Positions 1 through 9,940 are shown, numbered from the stretch's first letter. The stretch is 64,000 bases of DNA from Bacillota bacterium (GCA_023412665.1 JAEZCA010000003.1:1-64000), one strand, 5' to 3'. Program-made: numbers and translations. The notes: generated by a model not told the origin, from the letters alone.

Positions 1-125
1 GAGGCCTCGTCAGTCCTTTGGATTATTATTTTGAAAAACATGCTTTGAAATTAAATTGAACCGCCGTATGCCGAACGGCAAGTACGGTGGTGTGAGAGGG
101 GCAGCCAAACTGTCCCTACTCGATT
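1..125 (+). mobile_element. Group II intron, 3' end (domains V and VI); rest lies left of window
   Basis: Bases 58-93 fold as a group II intron domain V: lower stem ACCGCCGTA with TACGGTGGT, a GCC/GGC upper stem and a GAAC loop. Bases 98-117 form a domain VI-like stem (GGGGCAG with CTGTCCC), followed by the TACTCGAT tail typical of bacterial intron 3' ends. The intron is on the plus strand, and any reverse transcriptase gene would lie upstream, outside the window. The 3' splice boundary is placed near 125 by pattern only. It ends 3-4 bases from the stop codon of the minus-strand ThuA-like gene, so the intron seems inserted right at that gene's 3' end. The motif resemblance is strong; the intron class is not determined. 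Confidence 0.72.
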
Positions 126-128
126 GCA

Positions 129-746
129 TCACAACGATCCGGCAGCCCAGAGTGCGCTCCTGTGTATAAGCTTCCTGTACATGGGATCCATAAAGGAGCC
201 TGTATGGTGCCCCGGTGAAAGGTAAACGACTCTGCCCAGACCGTAGCTGTGGGCCCAGGCTGCCGGCCATTTCGTGCCTTCCGATTCGTATTCAAGCAAC
301 ACAGTTGTCTCTATCAGGTTGTCGATGTCAAACTGATAGGGCTCTTCCTGCATTGAGAAGCTGTCTATGCCTTCGAGTATGATATGCCCTGCAGCTGTCG
401 GCTTGTAGGTGAGCACCTTCTGATCTGGGTGTGACCTGAACCTGCCTCCGATAAGGTGAGCAGCCTCATAGCGTGCATTTACTGATATGCCGTTATGTAT
501 GGCAAGCAAGCCGCCTCCGTTCAGGACATAGGAACAGAGTCCTGCAACCTGCACATCACTGAGCCTGTCCTCGGTGTACGATACACATAGCTCAAATGAC
601 CGCAGACTGGTTTCCATAAGCCGGTCGTAATCCTCTGAAAATTCCGCTTCAAAACCCTGCAGTATCTCCCTAAGCTCTTTATCAGGCCCTTTTAGGGGAT
701 GATAGGATACATTCGTGTAATTTCCTATAACAATAGCTTTTTTCAT
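129..746 (-). CDS. ThuA-like domain protein
   Basis: A 205-residue protein resembling the ThuA / trehalose-utilisation family, which has a class I glutamine amidotransferase-like fold. It opens with KKAIVIGNYTNVSYHP, then has a central GGGLLAIHNG segment (the family's conserved GGG-h-hh-H loop), a GGRFRSHPD segment, and a C-terminal AWAHSYGLGRVVYLSPGHH segment. The start at 746 has AGGAGGAC six bases upstream; an upstream extension in the same frame lacks a ribosome site. The precise reaction is unknown; in other bacteria such genes sit with sugar-use loci. It is transcribed away from metY, and its stop codon lies 3-4 bases from the intron boundary. Because of that, whether the present C-terminus is the original one is uncertain. 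Confidence 0.75.
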   Translation of the reverse strand: MKKAIVIGNYTNVSYHPLKGPDKELREILQGFEAEFSEDYDRLMETSLRSFELCVSYTEDRLSDVQVAGLCSYVLNGGGLLAIHNGISVNARYEAAHLIGGRFRSHPDQKVLTYKPTAAGHIILEGIDSFSMQEEPYQFDIDNLIETTVLLEYESEGTKWPAAWAHSYGLGRVVYLSPGHHTGSFMDPMYRKLIHRSALWAAGSL

Positions 747-961
747 TATATAGTCCTCCTGGAAATGATGACGGTAAAGCAGCAATGAAATCATACCATA
801 TGGATAGTATATATGGTGCCCCTGCTTGTATTCATTATTATAACGATGTTGGCATGCTTCCCGCAACGTTTAAACACTTCAATTTAAAGAAAAATTGGCT
901 GCAGGAGAAAATCCATATTAAAGAGATGGGTTGTATTATGGAAAAAACATAAATATTTGTA

Positions 962-990
962 TTGACATGTATTGACTATTGATATAATAT
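962..990 (+). promoter_or_regulatory. Sigma-A promoter of metY
   Basis: A perfect -35 TTGACA (962-967) is followed by a 17-base spacer and TAATAT (985-990); an overlapping TATAAT lies at 983-988. The start codon of metY is 44 bases further on. No SAM riboswitch fold is visible in the short leader. Confidence 0.7.
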
Positions 991-1009
991 ATTAAACATA
1001 TAGGATTAG

Positions 1010-2326
<1,317 letters not shown>

Positions 2327-2342
2327 CACCAAACCTACTGTA

Positions 2343-2369
2343 CGGCTGATGCGTTTCAGCCGTTTTTTT
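2343..2369 (+). terminator. Rho-independent terminator after metY
   Basis: A seven-pair stem CGGCTGA/TCAGCCG with a six-base loop is followed directly by seven T residues, 16 bases after the metY stop. Confidence 0.9.
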
Positions 2370-2394
2370 ATGTCCGCCTGTCCATGCGTTTCAT

Positions 2395-2423
2395 TTGATA
2401 AATTGTGGGATTGTTGTTACAAT
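2395..2423 (+). promoter_or_regulatory. Promoter upstream of the Fur-family gene
   Basis: TTGATA (2395-2400), a 17-base spacer and TACAAT (2418-2423) form a good sigma-A promoter. It is followed immediately by the start of a modular repeat, so the repeat would sit in the leader of the Fur-family gene. Confidence 0.6.
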
Positions 2424-2495
2424 ATAACGAGGCGAATATTGTTCACTCTAGAGGTGGGGTACAGATTTGCCCTGTAGGCGGCGAGCATGATCGAT
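2424..2495 (+). repeat. Modular hairpin repeat, partial copy R1
   Basis: It begins with ATAACGAGGC like the other copies, and contains GGGTACAGATTTGCC, nearly the same as GGGTACCGATTTGCC in copy R3 (near 6497). A clear closing GCCTCGTT arm is not seen, so this is a partial or diverged copy. It lies between the promoter at 2395 and the Fur-family start codon. Confidence 0.5.
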
Positions 2496-2530
2496 GCGCC
2501 GTATGTATTATTGATCAAGAGGATAGTGTG

Positions 2531-2977
2531 ATGGATAGCGAAAATGAGTTCAGGGAGATATTGAGGCATGGAGGCCTGAAGTATACGAAGCAGCGGGCTT
2601 CGATACTGAAAATACTGACTGAAAGCGAGCAGCCTGTCAGCGCCGAGCAGGTTTTTCTGGAGCTTCAGAATAATTGTGTTAATGCCAATTTGTCCACAGT
2701 CTACAGGATACTGGAATCTTTTGCTTCAAAGGGCATTGTTCTCAAGACCAGCATAGGTTCGGATATAAAAGCTTTATTCGAAATGAACAGCTCTGTGCAC
2801 AAGCACCGGATGATATGTATCAACTGCAGGAAAATGACGTCGGTTGAGGGCTGTCCTCTCGAGGAGTATGAAAAAATGCTCAAGGATAAGACGGGCTTTG
2901 ATGTGACAGGACATAAGCTTGAGATATACGGTTATTGTGAAAAATGCACGAAGCAAAAGAAATATGAGGGCCATTGA
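2531..2977 (+). CDS. Fur-family metalloregulator (Fur, Zur or PerR type)
   Basis: A 148-residue DNA-binding repressor of the Fur family. The N-terminal winged helix runs over residues 10-80 (GLKYTKQRASILKIL, then NLSTVYRILE recognition region). The C-terminal dimerisation domain has HKHRMICINC (His90, His92, Cys96, Cys99) and YGYCEKC (Cys136, Cys139); the four cysteines are the usual structural zinc site. The start at 2531 follows AAGAGGA; longer in-frame starts run through the repeat R1. The metal sensed cannot be told from sequence alone. A Zur-like palindrome lies upstream of the zinc transporter at 18141, so Zur is an attractive guess, but no oxidative-stress gene is next to it to argue for or against PerR. 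It is followed by another repeat. Confidence 0.88.
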   Translation: MDSENEFREILRHGGLKYTKQRASILKILTESEQPVSAEQVFLELQNNCVNANLSTVYRILESFASKGIVLKTSIGSDIKALFEMNSSVHKHRMICINCRKMTSVEGCPLEEYEKMLKDKTGFDVTGHKLEIYGYCEKCTKQKKYEGH

Positions 2978-3003
2978 CCTCTGAAAAAATATCTTCAGAT
3001 GGA

Positions 3004-3032
3004 TTGATGATGTGGGCATTTTTGGATATAAT
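3004..3032 (+). promoter_or_regulatory. Candidate promoter entering repeat R2
   Basis: TTGATG (3004-3009), 17-base spacer, TATAAT (3027-3032). The next bases, GAGGCGG, are the opening arm of repeat R2, so transcription would start inside the repeat and run toward the thioesterase gene. Confidence 0.5.
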
Positions 3033-3136
3033 GAGGCGGGAGATGTTTTCTGCCTTTATACATTTTCAGCCATTCAGACTGAAAAATGTTTGGCGGCGGG
3101 TATTGATTCGCCGTTCAGAACCGCCTCATTGAAACG
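3029..3136 (+). repeat. Modular hairpin repeat R2, outer-stem module
   Basis: The ends pair as AATGAGGCGG (from 3030) with CCGCCTCATT (3121-3130), followed by GAAACG. Compared with other copies (AACGAGGC/GCCTCGTT), a C-G pair is replaced by T-A on both arms, a compensatory change. Inside is a small hairpin, TTTTCAG...CTGAAAA (near 3063-3088), and a GGCGGGTATTGATTCGCC segment related to R3 and R5. Confidence 0.65.
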
Positions 3137-3140
3137 GCGG

Positions 3141-3224
3141 AGGTAAGAAAAATTTACTACTAAGCGTAATTTGCGGAGTAAATTATCGCCTGATCGTAAA
3201 TTTTTCTTTGAATGATGCGTTATA
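3141..3224 (+). repeat. Fold-back tail module of repeat R2
   Basis: About 84 bases starting AGGTAAGAAAAATTT and ending near TTTGAATGATGCGTTATA. It is near-identical to 6623-6706 and related to 6847-6932. The arms AAGAAAAATTT and AAATTTTTCTT pair, as do the inner GCGTAATTT and AAATTATCGC, giving a long two-stem hairpin. It ends 30 bases before the thioesterase start codon. Confidence 0.7.
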
Positions 3225-3253
3225 ATAACGAGGGGACGGAGGAGGACTTGAGA

Positions 3254-4018
3254 GTGGATTCGACTGCGCTGCATAAGAAGACATACACTATCGGATACAG
3301 TGATGTAGATTTTACTAGGAACCTAAAATGCAGTACACTGTTTGGATACCTCCAGGACACTGCCGGTGAAGCCGCAGACAGGCTGGGAGCCGGGATCGAT
3401 ATCCTTGTAGAAAGGTATAGCGTGTCATGGATCCTTGCCCGTATACGTGTCGAGTTTGACAGAATCCCGATGTGGAATGAGAGCATAACTGTGGAGACCT
3501 GGCCCCATCCGCCGGGGAGGCTGGAGTTTGAAAGAGATTACAAGGTCCGGGATGCTCAGGGAAATGTTATAATAAAGGCTGTCTCCAACTGGGTCCTGTT
3601 TGATATAAATACGAGAGAGCTGAGAAAAAGCGATTTCATTGAAATGAATTACCCTCCTTTTATCCAGGAGCATGCATTGGATAGCAAGCCCGGCAGGCTG
3701 AAACCGTTCGGGCAGCCGGAGGAGGTCTATAAAAAGCTGATAGGTTACAGCGATGTGGACTTAAACGGGCATATAAACAACTCCAGATATATTGATTACA
3801 TAATGGACTGCTTTCCGGTAGAAAGCCACAAGAAATACTGCCTTAAAGCGATAGAGGTCAATTATATAAAAGAGGCATTCCCGGGTGATACGCTGGTGAT
3901 GTACCGTGATATTTCAGCGGCCGGATCGGACATGATATACATAGAGGGCCTGAATGAGGCCGACGGCAGGCCGTCATTCAAGGCAAGGATCGAGACAGCA
4001 CCCCGGCGGGATAAGTAA
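3254..4018 (+). CDS. Acyl-ACP thioesterase
   Basis: A 254-residue acyl-acyl carrier protein thioesterase of the plant FatA/FatB-like family found in many Clostridia. It would release free fatty acids from acyl-ACP in the cytoplasm. Two hot-dog folds are visible: the first opens at YTIGYSDVDFTRNLKCSTLFGYLQD-like sequence, and the second contains IGYSDVDLNGHINNSRYIDYI. In the second, the N-G-H-I-N-N signature carries the catalytic Asn/His of this family. The GTG start at 3254 is chosen because GGAGGAGG ends eight bases before it; the ATG at 3212 lies inside the repeat tail. It appears monocistronic, with a repeat-bearing leader. Confidence 0.85.
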   Translation: MDSTALHKKTYTIGYSDVDFTRNLKCSTLFGYLQDTAGEAADRLGAGIDILVERYSVSWILARIRVEFDRIPMWNESITVETWPHPPGRLEFERDYKVRDAQGNVIIKAVSNWVLFDINTRELRKSDFIEMNYPPFIQEHALDSKPGRLKPFGQPEEVYKKLIGYSDVDLNGHINNSRYIDYIMDCFPVESHKKYCLKAIEVNYIKEAFPGDTLVMYRDISAAGSDMIYIEGLNEADGRPSFKARIETAPRRDK

Positions 4019-4114
4019 TGTCAATGAACTTGTTGTAATACGTGTGAGGTATTATTTAAGTGGCATGTGTTCGCAAGTCTGAATAAATGAAATATATATT
4101 ACCAGGAGGTTCTT

Positions 4115-6100
4115 ATGAACAAAAACGAAATACTGACGATCAATGCAATCCGTCTATTGTCCGCTGAAGCGGTCCAAAAGGCAAACTCCGGCCATCCTGG
4201 GCTTCCGATGGGAGCCGCTCCGATGGCATATACGCTTTGGGCAAAAAATATGAAGCACAATCCGTCCGACCCGGGCTGGGATGACCGCGACAGGTTCATT
4301 TTATCGGCCGGCCATGGCTCGATGCTGATATATTCACTGCTGCATGTATTCGGATACGGCCTTAGTATTGACGATCTGAAAAACTTCAGGCAGCTTGACA
4401 GCCTGACTCCCGGACATCCGGAGTACGGCCACACCAAGGGCGTTGAAATAACCACCGGCCCTTTAGGACAGGGTCTTGCCAACGGTGTGGGAATGGCCAT
4501 GGCTGAGGCATATCTTGCTAAGAAATTCAATCGTCCGGGTTTTCCGGTGGTCGATCATTACACATATGTGCTCTCCGGCGACGGCTGCATGATGGAGGGC
4601 GTGAGCTCCGAGGCTGCTTCACTGGCCGGTACACTTGGCCTTGGAAAGCTGATAGTACTGTACGATTCCAATAGCATTACCATAGAGGGTTCCACTGACA
4701 TAGCCTTCCGCGAGGATACCGCAAAGCGCTTCGAGGCATATGGCTGGCAGACACTCAAGGTAGAGGACGGAACCAATATCGCTGATATAGATGCTGCTAT
4801 CAAAGCTGCCAAAGCTGAGACTACAAGACCTACACTGATAGTTGTAAAGACGTTGATCGGCCACGGAAGCCCCAGGCAGGGCCAGGCTTCAGCTCATGGC
4901 GAGCCCCTTGGAGCTGACAATATCAAGGCTGCCAAGGTAAACCTGGGATGGGAGTATGAAGAAGAGTTCCATGTACCTGCTGAAGTCAGGGAGCATGTGG
5001 CACAGCTCATGGAGAATGGCAAAAAGCTCGAAGATGAATGGAGCGAGATGCTCAAGGCGTATAAAAAGGAATTTCCCGAGCTGGCGGCAGAGTGGGATGA
5101 TTGGAAAGATAGGAATTACTCTGCTGAACTCCTTGATAACAGCAGCTTCTGGACTTATGACAGCAAAGCGGATGCAACAAGGAATTCCTCCGGTATTGTC
5201 CTGAACAAGCTGGCTGGGCTCATACCAAACCTAATCGGCGGCTCGGCTGACCTTGCGCCGTCCAACAAATCAAATATGAAGGGCAGAGGAGATTTCTCCA
5301 AAGAGGATTACAGCGGCTCAAACCTGCACTTTGGCGTGCGTGAGCATGCGATGGCAGCCATCGGAAACGGCATGGCCGCACATGGCAGGCTGGCGCCGTA
5401 TGTATCTACCTTCTTTGTATTCTGTGATTACATGAAGCCATCAATGAGACTTTCCGCACTGATGAAGCTGCCCGTGACATATGTACTGACACATGACAGC
5501 ATCGGTGTTGGTGAAGATGGTCCTACCCATCAGCCAATAGAGCATCTGGCATCACTGAGGAGCATTCCCGGCTTTGTAGTTTTCCGTCCCTGCGATGCGA
5601 AGGAAACAGCAGCAGGCTGGTATGCGGCAATGTCCAGAAAGAACTCACCGATAGCCCTGGTACTCACCAGGCAGAATCTGCCCCAGCTCGAAATGACAAG
5701 CACTGATGCTCTTAAGGGAGCATATGTGATACTGGATTCCGGAAAGAAGCCGGAAATAATACTGATGGCTTCGGGCTCTGAAGTCCAGCTGGTTTATGAA
5801 GCAGGCAAACAGCTGATTGAGCAGGGCGTTGCAGCTCGCGTCGTCAGCATGCCTTCATGGGAGCTGTTCGAAGAACAGGATGCATCGTACAAGGATTCCG
5901 TATTCCCGTCCGATGTAGCAAAGAGGCTTGCAGTAGAAGCGGCATCCTCCTTTGGCTGGCACAAGTACACAGGACTGCAGGGAGATGTCATCTCTATAGA
6001 TCATTTCGGAGAATCAGGCCCGGCAGGAGCCCTCTTTAAGAAGTACGGCTTCACAGTTGAGAATGTACTTGAAAAAGCAAAAGGGCTGCTGAAAAAGTAA
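4115..6100 (+). CDS. tkt: Transketolase
   Basis: A 661-residue full-length transketolase moving two-carbon units between sugar phosphates in the non-oxidative pentose phosphate pathway, in the cytoplasm. It has the N-terminal thiamine diphosphate domain ([49 protein letters not shown]), the central pyrimidine-binding domain ([33 protein letters not shown]) and the C-terminal transketolase domain ([26 protein letters not shown]). The start has AGGAGG at 4103. A strong terminator follows. Many Clostridia carry a split two-gene transketolase; here the single-chain form is present. Confidence 0.96.
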   Translation: MNKNEILTINAIRLLSAEAVQKANSGHPGLPMGAAPMAYTLWAKNMKHNPSDPGWDDRDRFILSAGHGSMLIYSLLHVFGYGLSIDDLKNFRQLDSLTPGHPEYGHTKGVEITTGPLGQGLANGVGMAMAEAYLAKKFNRPGFPVVDHYTYVLSGDGCMMEGVSSEAASLAGTLGLGKLIVLYDSNSITIEGSTDIAFREDTAKRFEAYGWQTLKVEDGTNIADIDAAIKAAKAETTRPTLIVVKTLIGHGSPRQGQASAHGEPLGADNIKAAKVNLGWEYEEEFHVPAEVREHVAQLMENGKKLEDEWSEMLKAYKKEFPELAAEWDDWKDRNYSAELLDNSSFWTYDSKADATRNSSGIVLNKLAGLIPNLIGGSADLAPSNKSNMKGRGDFSKEDYSGSNLHFGVREHAMAAIGNGMAAHGRLAPYVSTFFVFCDYMKPSMRLSALMKLPVTYVLTHDSIGVGEDGPTHQPIEHLASLRSIPGFVVFRPCDAKETAAGWYAAMSRKNSPIALVLTRQNLPQLEMTSTDALKGAYVILDSGKKPEIILMASGSEVQLVYEAGKQLIEQGVAARVVSMPSWELFEEQDASYKDSVFPSDVAKRLAVEAASSFGWHKYTGLQGDVISIDHFGESGPAGALFKKYGFTVENVLEKAKGLLKK

Positions 6101-6158
6101 TGAGATAAAACGCTGGATGCGATGCCCGAAAACAAGGCGGGCAAGGCTTGATAAAAAG

Positions 6159-6188
6159 GGCAGGTTTCTAATGGAAGCCTGCCTTTTT
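6159..6188 (+). terminator. Rho-independent terminator after tkt
   Basis: A ten-pair stem GGCAGGTTTC/GAAGCCTGCC (one G-T pair) with a five-base loop is followed by TTTTT, about 60 bases after the tkt stop. Confidence 0.85.
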
Positions 6189-6241
6189 GGTGTGCTGTAT
6201 AGCGTGAAAGGCTCAAGGTTCGAGGATGAAGCCGCACCCCC

Positions 6242-6397
6242 GGGTGTACAAAAAATCAACTGTTATAAGAGAAACTGAGGAAAATATCATAATTAGCAGC
6301 TTATGTGTTACATAATATAGGATTCAATTGCATTATCTATTCAAATACCGGTAAATTAATATAATTCGGCCAGCATGAGTTGAAGTTTTGTACACCC
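6242..6397. repeat. MITE-like element with 20-base imperfect terminal inverted repeats
   Basis: GGGTGTACAAAA at 6242-6253 is matched exactly by TTTTGTACACCC at 6386-6397. The similarity continues inward through TCAACT, giving about 20 paired bases with a couple of mismatches. The 156-base unit has an AT-rich core and no open reading frame. No clear target-site duplication is seen. It lies in the 904-base gap between tkt and the acyltransferase gene. Confidence 0.5.
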
Positions 6398-6418
6398 CAG
6401 TCCTTATTTCCTTGGGAA

Positions 6419-6616
6419 ATTATAACGAGGCAAAAGATGGGCCCCCGCCCCACCTCTTGGCTCTTTTGCTTTCGCAAAAAGCCTTGGTGCCGGGTACCGA
6501 TTTGCCTTTCAGATATTTTCTTTCGATCAATCGAAAGAAAACGATGCGAGAATATCTCTCGCCTTAGGATTCATAGGCGAGCAAAAAGCCCTGCTTGCGA
6601 CCAGCCTCGTTGAAAC
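6419..6616 (+). repeat. Modular hairpin repeat R3, longest outer module
   Basis: It opens TATAACGAGGC and closes with GCCTCGTTGAAACGCG (near 6604). Nested inside are several hairpins: TTTTGC/GCAAAA near 6467, a perfect TTTTCTTTCGAT/ATCGAAAGAAAA hairpin near 6517-6541, and a GGCGAGC... segment with GCCCTGCTTGCGACCA shared with R6. A 77-codon reading frame crosses it but is only a shadow of the repeat. Confidence 0.7.
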
Positions 6617-6622
6617 GCGTAT

Positions 6623-6706
6623 AGGTAAGAAAAATTTTCTACTAAGCGTAATTTGCGCAGGAAATTATCGCCTGATCGAAAATTTTTCTTTGAACGATGC
6701 GCTATA
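6623..6706 (+). repeat. Fold-back tail module of repeat R3
   Basis: It starts AGGTAAGAAAAATTTTCT and ends with TTTGAACGATGCGCTATA. It is nearly identical to the tail of R2 (3141-3224), with paired AAGAAAAATTTTC/GAAAATTTTTCTT arms and an inner TAATTT/AAATTA stem. Confidence 0.72.
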
Positions 6707-6846
6707 TTCTAAATAATTATATAATTGTTTTGCTGGGTTACCAATGTTATACTAATACAGGGCTGAAATGTGTCCCGCCTTTTTGGGTATTTCCGACCCT
6801 CCGACCCTCCGGGCTGCAAAACAAAGTGACAGGCGGGTGTGTGCAG

Positions 6847-6932
6847 AGGTAAGAAAATTTTATGTTAAATGTAATTTGCGCAGGCAAATTATCACCTAAT
6901 CGAAAATTTCTCTTTGAACTGAAGTGTTATAG
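6847..6932 (+). repeat. Stand-alone fold-back tail, copy R4
   Basis: AGGTAAGAAAATTTTATGTT through TTTGAACTGAAGTGTTATA: the tail module without an outer AACGAGGC module in front. It is more diverged than R2 and R3 and ends about 70 bases before the acyltransferase start. Confidence 0.62.
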
Positions 6933-7004
6933 TATCGCAGGAGTTTTCTGCGGCGGTAAGGAGAAAGAATTTTTACAGTAGCTATTGATCGGAAGGAAAT
7001 TATT

Positions 7005-8444
7005 ATGGCAGAGAATAGTTTGGACATGCCACGCAGAAATGCAGCTGAAATGCAAGTATGTAACGGTTGTGTGATAAAGACAGAGTATGATGAGGGCAGC
7101 AGTGTGCAAAGATCAGAGAAGGAAAGCAGCACTGGTGCAAAAACGGCTGAAAATGGTGGCAAAGAATACACAAAAAGCGCTGAGAATGGCAGGAACAGCG
7201 GTATATTGAGAGGATTTGACGGAATACGTGCTGTTGCATGTCTGGGAGTTATTTTCCACCACATTGCACAGAAGCTTTCTCCGCAGATTCAACCTGCATT
7301 CGCCAGGGAGGTCAGCGCGTTTTTATTGATGGGAAACACCGGTGTTAGTGTGTTTTTTGTATTAAGCGGTTTTCTGCTGTCCTATCCTTTCTGGAAACGA
7401 TTCTTAAACGATGGGGAATTCCCAGACATGAAGCAATATGCATTACGGCGTGCAGCAAGGATAATGCCTGGTTATTATGCTTCCTTTTTTGTGTGCAGCC
7501 TGTTGGTCCTGTTATTCAACATCCCGTCCCGTTTCTTTTGGACCCGGGCTTTGGCCGGACTGACCTTTACCGCTGGCTTCAGCTATACGACCTTTTTCCC
7601 GAATGAGATCAACGGACCCTTCTGGTCCGTAGGCTTTGAGGTCTTTTGCTACATATTGATGCCGGTTTTCATGTACGCCATGTTCAGACTGATCGTGAAG
7701 AAAAGAACTTTCGCAAAGGCGTTTATTTTCTGGCTGGCAGCTACAGCCTTTGTCGTTTTTCTCAATCATGTCGTACATGTTTGCTTTACGCCGGACAACG
7801 CAGAACGGGGATGGCAATTTGGGATGGTAGGAGGGGCGAAATACTGGATGCCCAACTACAATCCAATTGGCTTTTACATGCATTTTATTATAGGTATAAT
7901 AGCTTCAGGAGTTACTGCCAGGCTGTTCAAGGCCTCAGCTGCAGTGGAAGGCTTCAGGAAAAAGGGCGGATTCGATATTATCTGCATACTGGGTCTGGCA
8001 GGCTCATTTGCACTGCTCTGGATATTGAAGCGTGTACCTGAGTTCTCGTTCAGTTTTCAGAGCCAGCCATATTTTTTCCCTTTCTATGCATTGCTTATAG
8101 GCATCACGCTAGTGGCAGCACCCCACTCAAGCTTCATGGGGAAGCTTCTTGACAATGCCTTCTTCAGATATACCGCAAAGGTATCCTTTGGTTTATATAT
8201 CTGGCATTATGTAATCATGTTTATAGCGGCAAATACAGTATTTAGAAGCTATCAGAACTTTAGCATGAAGAGTCTGACGGAATGGGCGCTGATTTCTCTT
8301 CTTATCCTGGCTGTATCATACGCTGTCGCAGCTCTCTCCTACAGATTCATCGAGAAGCCTGTGCTGGATTGGGCGCATAAGAGCACTGCAGGAGGAAAGC
8401 GATCGGAATACCCACCCCGGGAGACAATAAAGCAGCAGCCTTAA
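7005..8444 (+). CDS. Acyltransferase 3 family membrane protein (OafA-like)
   Basis: A 479-residue integral membrane protein of the acyltransferase 3 family, which adds acetyl or other acyl groups to exported sugars, peptidoglycan or small molecules. A hydrophilic tail of about 65 residues precedes the first motif, GFDGIRAVACLGVIFHH, whose R and H residues are the family signature. About ten hydrophobic segments follow, including GNTGVSVFFVLSGFLLSYPFW, FWSVGFEVFCYILMPVF and FGLYIWHYVIMF, and the end is SYRFIEKPVLDW, the usual C-terminus. GGAAGG precedes the start at 7005, though later in-frame ATGs in the tail are possible. The substrate is unknown. Two glycosidase genes follow in the same direction after short gaps. 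Confidence 0.85.
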   Translation: MAENSLDMPRRNAAEMQVCNGCVIKTEYDEGSSVQRSEKESSTGAKTAENGGKEYTKSAENGRNSGILRGFDGIRAVACLGVIFHHIAQKLSPQIQPAFAREVSAFLLMGNTGVSVFFVLSGFLLSYPFWKRFLNDGEFPDMKQYALRRAARIMPGYYASFFVCSLLVLLFNIPSRFFWTRALAGLTFTAGFSYTTFFPNEINGPFWSVGFEVFCYILMPVFMYAMFRLIVKKRTFAKAFIFWLAATAFVVFLNHVVHVCFTPDNAERGWQFGMVGGAKYWMPNYNPIGFYMHFIIGIIASGVTARLFKASAAVEGFRKKGGFDIICILGLAGSFALLWILKRVPEFSFSFQSQPYFFPFYALLIGITLVAAPHSSFMGKLLDNAFFRYTAKVSFGLYIWHYVIMFIAANTVFRSYQNFSMKSLTEWALISLLILAVSYAVAALSYRFIEKPVLDWAHKSTAGGKRSEYPPRETIKQQP

Positions 8445-8476
8445 ATAAAAATATCTAAAACGACAGGAGTGTGCAA

Positions 8477-9898
8477 ATGGCAATGAAAAAGCAAGGTTTT
8501 AATCCTTATCTTCCATCATGGGAGTATATTCCCGACGGAGAACCCTATGTATTCAACGGCAGAGTGTACGTTTACGGCTCCCATGACCGTTTCAACGGCT
8601 ATGTCTATTGTATGAACGATTATGTATGCTGGTCAGCGCCTGTGGGTGACCTGGGCGACTGGCGTTATGAAGGAGTAATTTTCAAGAAAACCGACGACCC
8701 GCTGAATCCGGATGGCAGCATGTGCCTGTATGCACCGGATGTCACGGTTGGACCGGACGGCAGATATTACCTGTACTATGTACTTGACAAGGTTTCTGTC
8801 GTATCGGTAGCCGTATGTGATACCCCTGCCGGCAAATATGAATTTTACGGATATGTCCATTATAAGGACGGGACACGCTTGGGAGACAGGGCGGGCGACC
8901 AGCACCAGTTTGACCCGGGTGTGCTTACGGAAGGTGACAAAACTTATCTGTACACCGGTTTCTGCCCCAGAGGAGACAAGTCGAGAACAGGTCCCATGGC
9001 AACAGTGCTTGGCCCGGATATGCTGACGATCGAAGAAGAGCCTGTATTCATAGCGCCCAGTGAGCCTTTCAGCAAGGGCAGCGGCTATGAGGGACATGAA
9101 TACTTTGAGGCTGCATCCATCAGGAAAAGAGGAGATACATATTATTTTGTCTATTCCTCTGTCGTATTCCATGAGCTGTGCTATGCGACCAGCAAGTACC
9201 CGACTAAGGGATTTGTTTTCGGCGGCGTGATCGTCAGCAACAGCGACCTGCATATCGATTCATACAAACCGGCTGAAAAGCCCATGTTCTACGGCGGAAA
9301 CAACCATGGCAGCATTGTAGATATAGAAGGAAAGTGGTACATTTTCTACCACAGACATACCAATGGAACGAATTTCAGCCGTCAGGGCTGTATAGAGCCA
9401 ATAGCATTCCTGGAGGACGGCTCCATCCCACAGGTCGAGATGACCTCCTGCGGACCTAATGGAGGCCCCCTGGCCGGCCGCGGAGAATACCCGACATATA
9501 TTGCCTGCAATCTGTTCTGCAGCGAAGAGTCATTGTACACGGATTGGACCGCATCGTGGATGAACAACCAGTTCCCGAAGATAACACAGGATGGCAGGGA
9601 CGGGGATGAAGAGACCGGTTATATCGCCAATATGAAGGACTCGGCTACCGCAGGCTTCAAGTACTTTGACTGCAAGGGAATAACAAAAGTGAAAATAAGA
9701 GCCCGCGGATATGCCGGCGGCGTTTTTGAAGTAAAAACCTCATGGGACGGGCTGGCTTTGGGACGTATCCCGATAGGCTTCACAAATGTCTGGAAGGAGT
9801 ATTCCGCCGATATCTCGATACCGGACGGCGTCCAGGCGTTGTATTTCACATATACGGGCAGCGGAAGCGCACACTTTGGGTCATTTACGCTTGAATAA
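8477..9898 (+). CDS. Glycoside hydrolase family 43 protein with C-terminal CBM6-like domain
   Basis: A 473-residue five-bladed propeller enzyme. The GH43 catalytic set is visible: Asp in the YIPDGEPYVF blade 1 segment, a second Asp in QHQFDPGVL, and the Glu in HEYFEAASIRKRGDTYYFVYS. Residues from about 345 to the end (KYFDCKGITKVKIRARGY; WKEYSADISIPDG; FTYTGSGSAHFGSFTLE) look like a carbohydrate-binding module of family 6. There is no signal peptide, so it probably acts inside the cell on short arabino- or xylo-oligosaccharides taken up by a transporter. AGGAG at 8465 fits the ATG at 8477; a GTG at 8471 is too close. It lies just after the acyltransferase and before a GH95 enzyme, suggesting a plant-glycan unit. 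Exact substrate not determined. Confidence 0.87.
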   Translation: MAMKKQGFNPYLPSWEYIPDGEPYVFNGRVYVYGSHDRFNGYVYCMNDYVCWSAPVGDLGDWRYEGVIFKKTDDPLNPDGSMCLYAPDVTVGPDGRYYLYYVLDKVSVVSVAVCDTPAGKYEFYGYVHYKDGTRLGDRAGDQHQFDPGVLTEGDKTYLYTGFCPRGDKSRTGPMATVLGPDMLTIEEEPVFIAPSEPFSKGSGYEGHEYFEAASIRKRGDTYYFVYSSVVFHELCYATSKYPTKGFVFGGVIVSNSDLHIDSYKPAEKPMFYGGNNHGSIVDIEGKWYIFYHRHTNGTNFSRQGCIEPIAFLEDGSIPQVEMTSCGPNGGPLAGRGEYPTYIACNLFCSEESLYTDWTASWMNNQFPKITQDGRDGDEETGYIANMKDSATAGFKYFDCKGITKVKIRARGYAGGVFEVKTSWDGLALGRIPIGFTNVWKEYSADISIPDGVQALYFTYTGSGSAHFGSFTLE

Positions 9899-9940
9899 GC
9901 AGTGCGGACTGATCTTGAAATGATATAGCACACTTGGATG

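Noticed and set aside
1..12. GAGGCCTCGT at the left edge resembles the outer stem of the hairpin repeats
   Set aside because: It directly precedes the intron domain V and is too short to separate from intron sequence.
6380..6613. 77-codon open frame between tkt and the acyltransferase
   Set aside because: It is fully explained by the hairpin repeat R3, has no ribosome site and shows no protein-like pattern.
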